Shown piece by piece: positions 1-3,654 of a DNA stretch of 6,296 bases. The notes under the pieces are model-generated. The model was not told the DNA's origin and did not search any database. It saw nothing but the letters and a program-made list of their open reading frames with translations. Every line of letters starts with the position of its first letter. The stretch's first letter is position 1. Origin of the DNA: Acidobacteriota bacterium (GTDB taxonomy: Bacteria > Acidobacteriota > Terriglobia > Bryobacterales > Bryobacteraceae); NCBI GenBank assembly GCA_016871135.1, contig VFZQ01000331.1, positions 1 through 6,296 of the forward strand, given 5' to 3'. Made by a program: the position numbers and the translations under genes.

Positions 1-330
1 ATACTCCGGCAGAAACAGAAAATCGCGCGCGCCATAGAGTCCGGTGTTGGTCCAGATCTCCATGTCGGCGGCCTTCGCCAGACGGCGAAGCAGACGCGGA
101 TCGCGGCCCAGAAAATTAGGCGTGCATTCGAGCAGTCGTCGACAACCCAGCGCCCGGACTTCCCGCAACTTCGGCAGCGCGGCGCGAAAGACCTCTTCGG
201 CATCGTAGCGGCCCGGGCCGATGCCGGCGGCGCCAACGAAGTCGACGAGGATGTGTTCGTGCGAGAGAATACTCTTCGGGAGCTCCGAACCGCCGGCGAG
301 CGCAGCGAGAAAGTGGCGTCGAAGCAGCAT
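1..330 (-). CDS. Phosphotriesterase-family metal-dependent hydrolase, N-terminal part (runs off left edge)
   Basis: This is the first 110 codons of a protein that reads off the left edge with no stop. It looks like a member of the phosphotriesterase/PTE-like lactonase group of the amidohydrolase superfamily, TIM-barrel enzymes that use a binuclear metal centre to hydrolyse lactones or phosphoesters. Visible support is the HxH metal motif on the first barrel strand (His24-Glu-His26, in SHEHILVDF), a glycine-arginine-aspartate motif at 75-77 (FLGRD) and the NTGLYGA strand at 95-101, all in the order and spacing seen in the family. The N-terminus (LLRRHFLAALAGG) resembles a Tat-type leader, but the HxH follows so closely that there is hardly room for a cleaved signal. 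The ATG at 330 is the only plausible in-frame start, and no good Shine-Dalgarno precedes it. It is divergent from the cytochrome/dehydrogenase operon, and a functional link to it is not established. The metal-bridging lysine and later histidines lie outside the window, so substrate class and activity cannot be judged. Confidence 0.8.
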   Translation of the reverse strand, partial: MLLRRHFLAALAGGSELPKSILSHEHILVDFVGAAGIGPGRYDAEEVFRAALPKLREVRALGCRRLLECTPNFLGRDPRLLRRLAKAADMEIWTNTGLYGARDFLFLPEY

Positions 331-398
331 TCGGTCATTCTGGCACGACGGCGGATCCCAGTGGCGCGCAACGGCGCGGCGGGTGTATTTTAGAGAGC
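331..398. promoter_or_regulatory. Divergent intergenic region, probable location of both promoters
   Basis: This 68-base gap separates the minus-strand hydrolase start from the plus-strand cytochrome start and is the only non-coding stretch in the window. It is mostly very GC-rich apart from one AT patch at 386-391. That patch reads TATTTT on the plus strand and TAAAAT on the minus strand, and TAAAAT is a 5-of-6 match to a -10 element firing towards the hydrolase. I see no convincing -35 hexamer at normal spacing for either direction. A plus-strand start at this patch would give an almost leaderless message, so the operon promoter could equally lie further upstream inside the hydrolase gene. 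No operator palindrome or riboswitch-like structure was recognised. Confidence 0.35.
392..397 (+). promoter_or_regulatory. Possible ribosome binding site of the di-heme cytochrome gene
   Basis: The purine run AGAGAG lies 1 base before the ATG at 399 but 7 bases before a second in-frame ATG at 405. The spacing favours initiation at 405, giving a protein that begins MWLALV. The ATG at 399 would give the leader an N-terminal arginine (MRMWLALV), which is more typical of a signal peptide. The choice changes only two residues. Confidence 0.35.
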
Positions 399-1061
399 AT
401 GCGAATGTGGCTGGCCCTTGTCGCCTGCACGGCTCTCGCGCAAGACGCGGCGGCGTTGTATCGTGCCCAGTGTTCGTACTGTCACGGCGCGCGCGGGGAA
501 GGTGGACGCGGTCCGGATCTTACGACCGGACGCTACAAACACGGCGACCTGTTCACCACGATTCGCAATGGCGTAAAGGGAACCGAGATGCCCGCGGTGC
601 GCGCGTCCGACGATGACGTGCGGCGGCTAGCGGAATACGTCAAGTCGTTGGCGCGCGTCGATTCGGCGGCCGTGTCCGGCGACCCCGCATTTGGCCACGC
701 GTTATATGAAGCCAATTGCGGCGCCTGCCACGAAACGGTCGGCCCGGATCTGGCGGGCGTGGCCCGGCGCGGAGCGGCCTTTGTGCGCGAGTCGATCCTG
801 GAGCCGGGCAAGGAAATCGCAATGGGCTATCGCGCCATCCGGGTCATGGTGAAAGACGGAGCCGCCATCGAGGGCATTCGGCTGAACGAAGACGACACAT
901 CGATTCAAATTCGCGATACACGCGGCCAACTGCGGTCGCTGCTGAAAGCGGGGATTGTGGAGATCGACCGCTCGAAACCGTCGCTGATGCCTTCCTTCGC
1001 CGGCAGACTTGACGACAAACAGATCGACGCCTTGATTGCATTCTTGCGGGAGTTGCGATGA
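399..1061 (+). CDS. Exported di-heme c-type cytochrome, probable electron acceptor of the PQQ dehydrogenase
   Basis: This 220-residue protein has two covalent heme c sites. The first domain has CSYCH (Cys25, Cys28, His29) with Met64 of GTEMPAV as likely sixth ligand, and resembles a cytochrome cbb3/SoxX-like class I mono-heme fold. The second has CGACH (Cys107, Cys110, His111) with Met197 of SLMPSF as likely ligand, and resembles the small heme-binding domain common in Planctomycetes, Verrucomicrobia and Acidobacteria. The N-terminus is a short hydrophobic leader ending in ALA-Q, so export and signal peptidase cleavage near residue 14 are likely, as heme c attachment requires. The stop overlaps the next start as ATGA, which implies coupled translation with the dehydrogenase. 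That dehydrogenase lacks its own heme, so the inferred role is to carry its electrons in the periplasm to an oxidase not in the window. Domain 2 is paralogous to the heme domain encoded at 2647. Start choice (399 or 405) is uncertain. Confidence 0.9.
   Translation: MRMWLALVACTALAQDAAALYRAQCSYCHGARGEGGRGPDLTTGRYKHGDLFTTIRNGVKGTEMPAVRASDDDVRRLAEYVKSLARVDSAAVSGDPAFGHALYEANCGACHETVGPDLAGVARRGAAFVRESILEPGKEIAMGYRAIRVMVKDGAAIEGIRLNEDDTSIQIRDTRGQLRSLLKAGIVEIDRSKPSLMPSFAGRLDDKQIDALIAFLRELR
1048..1052 (+). promoter_or_regulatory. Ribosome binding site of the PQQ dehydrogenase gene
   Basis: GGGAG lies 5 bases before the ATG at 1058, inside the last codons of the preceding cytochrome gene. Together with the ATGA overlap it supports 1058 as the true start and coupled translation of the two genes. 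Confidence 0.6.
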
Positions 1062-2647
1062 TTCGAATTGCCTTGCTGATCGCGCTGACGGCATCGGCGC
1101 AAGTTCCCTATGAGCGGCTGTTGAAACCCGAGGCGGGCAACTGGTTGATGTACTCGGGCAACTATAGCGGCTGGCGATATAGTGCGCTCGACCTGCTCAC
1201 GCCCGCCAACGTTCGCGGCCTGAAAGTGAAGTGGATGTATCAGGCGCGGACGCAGGAAAAATTCGAAACAACGCCGCTGGTCGCCGATGGAATCATGTAC
1301 CTCACGCGGCCGGAAAACGAAGTCTTCGCGCTCGACGCCGAGACCGGCCGCACCCTCTGGACCTACGTCCACCGCAATCCCGAACGCACGTTCAACTGTT
1401 GCGGCAAGGTGAATCGCGGTTTGGCAATTCTTAACAACCGGCTATTCATGAACACGCTCGATATGCACCTCATCGCGCTCGACGCCAGGAGCGGACGCGA
1501 GCTGTGGAAGGTCAAGATGCACGATCACGAAGCGGCCGGCGGGTATGCGTCGCCCGGCGCGCCTCTCGCGTTGCAGGGAAAAGTCGTCGTCGGCATGGCG
1601 GGCGGCGAGCGCGGCGTCTCCGGTTTTCTCGACGGCTACGACGCGGCCACCGGCAAGCGTCTCTGGCGATTCAACACCATCCCGCAACCCGGCGAAGCGA
1701 ACTTCGGAACGTGGGCCGGCGACTCCTGGAAAACAGGCGGCGCGTCGACCTGGAACAGCGGCGCATACGATCCCGAATTGAACCTCGTCTACTGGGGAAC
1801 ATCGAACCCGTGGCCCGACTACAACGGCGACTTCCGTAAAGGCGACAATCTCTACTCCTGTTCCGTGATCGCCCTCAACGCCGACACCGGCAAGCTGGCC
1901 TGGTATTACCAATTCACGCCGCACGACCTGCACGACTGGGACGCCACGCAAATTCCGGTGCTGGTCGATGGTCTCTATCAAGGCAAACAACGGAAGCTGA
2001 TGGCGTGGCCGAATCGCAACGGCTTTTACTATCTGCTGGACCGCGCCACCGGCGAGTTTCTGTTTGCGAAGAACTTCGTCCGGCAAACTTGGGTGAAGAG
2101 CTTCGACGCCAAGGGGCGGCCGGAAGTGATCCCCGGCAACGAGCCCACGCCGGACGGCAATACGAGCGTGTTCCCAGGCGTCGATGGCGCGGCGAATTGG
2201 ATGTCGCACAGCTACTCGCCGTCGACGAAGCTGCTCTACACGTTCGCGCGCGAAGAACGCCGCGTATTCACCAAGGACGAACCGCGTCACCCAACAACGG
2301 CGCCCGACGCCGCGGTTGGGCGGCCGTTCCGCAGACGGCCGCGCTTCGCTCCGGAAGAGAGCTGGGGCAAAGTAATGGCGATCGATCCGTTGACGGGCGA
2401 CACGAAGTGGGAGCACAAGGTCCTCTCACCGCCGTGGAGCGGCGTGATGGCAACAGCCGGCGGACTTGTATTCGGCGGCACGTTGGAAGGCGTTGTCTTC
2501 GCGCTCGACGCGCGTAGCGGCGAACGCTTGTGGCACTTCATGGGCAACGACCGCGTGTATTCCTCGCCAATCAGTTTCATATCGAATGGCAAGCAGCTGT
2601 TGTCGTTGCCGGTCGGAGATGTTCTGATTACCTTCGGACTCGACTAA
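1058..2647 (+). CDS. PQQ-dependent alcohol dehydrogenase (methanol/ethanol family), soluble periplasmic, lanthanide-type Asp motif
   Basis: This 529-residue quinoprotein is predicted to oxidise an alcohol (or aldehyde) in the periplasm using pyrroloquinoline quinone and a metal ion. The leader MIRIALLIALTASA-Q is a clean short signal peptide. Seven propeller-blade signatures of the ALDAxTGxxLW type are visible, ending at Trp or Phe 101, 150, 203, 282, 336, 451 and 492, consistent with the eight-bladed fold. The vicinal Cys114-Cys115 (FNCCGKVNRG) is the disulfide that covers PQQ in this family. Likely metal ligands are Glu184 (GGERGVSG), Asn250 (WGTSNP) and catalytic Asp293. Asp295 two residues on gives Asp-Trp-Asp, the extra acid found in lanthanide-dependent members such as XoxF. 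Length is typical of a dehydrogenase without a fused cytochrome, so electrons probably go to the di-heme cytochrome encoded immediately upstream. An Arg-rich, poorly conserved loop lies at 400-430. The substrate is not predictable from sequence. PQQ synthesis genes are absent from the window. Confidence 0.95.
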   Translation: MIRIALLIALTASAQVPYERLLKPEAGNWLMYSGNYSGWRYSALDLLTPANVRGLKVKWMYQARTQEKFETTPLVADGIMYLTRPENEVFALDAETGRTLWTYVHRNPERTFNCCGKVNRGLAILNNRLFMNTLDMHLIALDARSGRELWKVKMHDHEAAGGYASPGAPLALQGKVVVGMAGGERGVSGFLDGYDAATGKRLWRFNTIPQPGEANFGTWAGDSWKTGGASTWNSGAYDPELNLVYWGTSNPWPDYNGDFRKGDNLYSCSVIALNADTGKLAWYYQFTPHDLHDWDATQIPVLVDGLYQGKQRKLMAWPNRNGFYYLLDRATGEFLFAKNFVRQTWVKSFDAKGRPEVIPGNEPTPDGNTSVFPGVDGAANWMSHSYSPSTKLLYTFAREERRVFTKDEPRHPTTAPDAAVGRPFRRRPRFAPEESWGKVMAIDPLTGDTKWEHKVLSPPWSGVMATAGGLVFGGTLEGVVFALDARSGERLWHFMGNDRVYSSPISFISNGKQLLSLPVGDVLITFGLD

Positions 2648-3654
2648 TGCGGGCGCTCTGGCTGGCGTCGATGGTTTGCGTCGCGCAAGCGCCGGCGCTG
2701 TTCGAAACCCACTGCGCGCGGTGCCATGCGCTCGACGGAAAAGGTGGCAGCGTTGGGCCGGAGTTGTCGGCGATCGGCGCCGTGCGAACGCCGGTTTCGA
2801 TTCGCGCTTCCCTGCTCGACCCGAACGCGGAGATCTACGGCGACTTCGTCACCGGAATCGTTGAGACACGCGCCGGCCGCGTCGAGGGCGTCGTGTTGAA
2901 TGAGGACGACCTGTCGGTACAACTGCGATTGACGAGCGGCGAGATGCGGTCGTTCTTGAAGAAGGACGTGTTGGCCGTGCGGCATGAGGATCGCTCGCTG
3001 ATGCCGTCGTTTCGAACCAAGCTGAACGAAGGCGAGATCGATGGGATCGTGGTCTACCTCTCGTCGCTGCGCGGACCGGCCGCGGCCGCGGTCCCCAGAA
3101 CGCGCGAAATCGCGCGCGTAACCGAAACCCTGGCGTGGATGACGCGGCCCGAACGGGACCGCGAAGAGCAACCGGAAGCGGTGCTGGACGCCCTGGCGCT
3201 GCGCCGCACCGATGTGGTCGCCGACGTCGGTGCGGGCGCGGGGTACTTCACCTGGCGCATCGCGAAGCGAGTCGATCGAACGATCGCGGTCGACATCCAA
3301 CGCTCGATGCTGCAATTGAATCAGGAAGAAGCGGCGCGCCGCGGCGCGCGCAATATTGAATTCCGGGAATCGGCGCTGGAGGAAAACAGCGCCGATGTCA
3401 TTTTCATCGCCAACGCTTATCACGAGTTTGCCGAGCCGGAACGCATGTTAAGCGAGTTCCGGCGCGCTTTGCGTACGGGCGGGCGGCTGGTGGTGCTTGA
3501 GTACGCCAAGGAGCGCCCCGGCGTGCCCGTCGGCGAAGCGCACAAGATGTCGCTCGCCGAGATGCGGTCGGAAATGGAACCAGCCGGATTCGCGCTGGAA
3601 CGGATACTCGATTTTCTGCCGATTCAGAACGGGCTAATTCTGCGGAAGCGCTAG
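2647..3654 (+). CDS. Fusion of an exported heme c domain with a class I SAM-dependent methyltransferase domain
   Basis: This 335-residue protein has two unrelated domains in one frame. Residues 1-14 form a short hydrophobic leader ending in VAQ. Residues 15-142 are a heme c domain with CARCH (Cys23, Cys26, His27) and probable ligand Met119 in SLMPSF, homologous to domain 2 of the cytochrome at 399. An Ala/Pro-rich linker (143-150) leads to a class I methyltransferase domain at about 165-335. There, DVGAGAG (193-199) matches the DxGxGxG SAM loop, Asp216 is the acid after strand 2, and ADVIFIANAYHEF (249-261) and GGRLVVLEY (278-286) are strands 4 and 5. The ATG at 2647 overlaps the dehydrogenase stop (TAATG), so reinitiation is likely. 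An upstream in-frame ATG at 2530 would add 39 residues unlike a signal peptide and is rejected. The internal ATG at 3139 (Met165) could give a stand-alone methyltransferase but has no clear ribosome site. SAM is normally cytoplasmic whereas heme c is periplasmic, so function is unresolved. No methyl acceptor can be named. Confidence 0.85.
   Translation: MRALWLASMVCVAQAPALFETHCARCHALDGKGGSVGPELSAIGAVRTPVSIRASLLDPNAEIYGDFVTGIVETRAGRVEGVVLNEDDLSVQLRLTSGEMRSFLKKDVLAVRHEDRSLMPSFRTKLNEGEIDGIVVYLSSLRGPAAAAVPRTREIARVTETLAWMTRPERDREEQPEAVLDALALRRTDVVADVGAGAGYFTWRIAKRVDRTIAVDIQRSMLQLNQEEAARRGARNIEFRESALEENSADVIFIANAYHEFAEPERMLSEFRRALRTGGRLVVLEYAKERPGVPVGEAHKMSLAEMRSEMEPAGFALERILDFLPIQNGLILRKR
3073..3119 (+). 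repeat. Two adjacent GC-rich inverted repeats in the linker of the heme-methyltransferase gene
   Basis: The first inverted repeat is GGACCG at 3073-3078 pairing with CGGTCC at 3089-3094, with a 10-base GC loop. The second is ACGCGCG at 3100-3106 pairing with CGCGCGT at 3113-3119 with a 6-base loop, or a 6-base stem with an AAAT loop. They start exactly where the heme domain ends (codon 143) and finish before the methyltransferase domain begins. No T-run follows either, so they do not look like intrinsic terminators. In GC-rich coding DNA such pairs can arise by chance. Confidence 0.45.
3651..3654. other. Convergent overlapping stop codons in CTAG
   Basis: The plus-strand gene ends with TAG at 3652-3654 and the minus-strand receptor ends with TAG read from 3653 down to 3651, so both stops share the palindrome CTAG. 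There is no intergenic space between the operon and the receptor. No hairpin with a T-run was seen close to either end. Termination of each transcript must therefore occur inside the opposing gene or by a factor-dependent mechanism. Confidence 0.9.

Noticed and set aside
411..428. Lipobox-like LVAC in the leader of the di-heme cytochrome
   Set aside because: The motif fits the lipobox pattern loosely, but the preceding hydrophobic stretch is very short, and the following ALA-Q gives a conventional signal peptidase I site matching the two downstream genes' leaders.
221..616. Plus-strand open frame of 131 codons across the divergent gap
   Set aside because: It overlaps both the hydrolase (antisense) and the cytochrome (other frame), its sequence is Arg/Ser-rich without motifs, and both overlapped genes have strong family signatures.
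1442..2416. Minus-strand open frame of 324 codons inside the PQQ dehydrogenase gene
   Set aside because: It is antisense to well-conserved propeller blades and has low-complexity, Arg/Val-rich composition without recognisable motifs.
2530..2646. Upstream ATG giving a 39-residue N-terminal extension of the heme-methyltransferase protein
   Set aside because: The extension overlaps the dehydrogenase coding sequence and does not resemble a signal peptide, whereas the ATG at 2647 gives a normal hydrophobic leader before CxxCH.
3060..3140. Frameshift or lost stop joining two separate genes
   Set aside because: The frame is continuous, the linker has ordinary composition, and both domains are complete, so a genuine fusion is the simpler reading. 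Only comparison with relatives can settle it.
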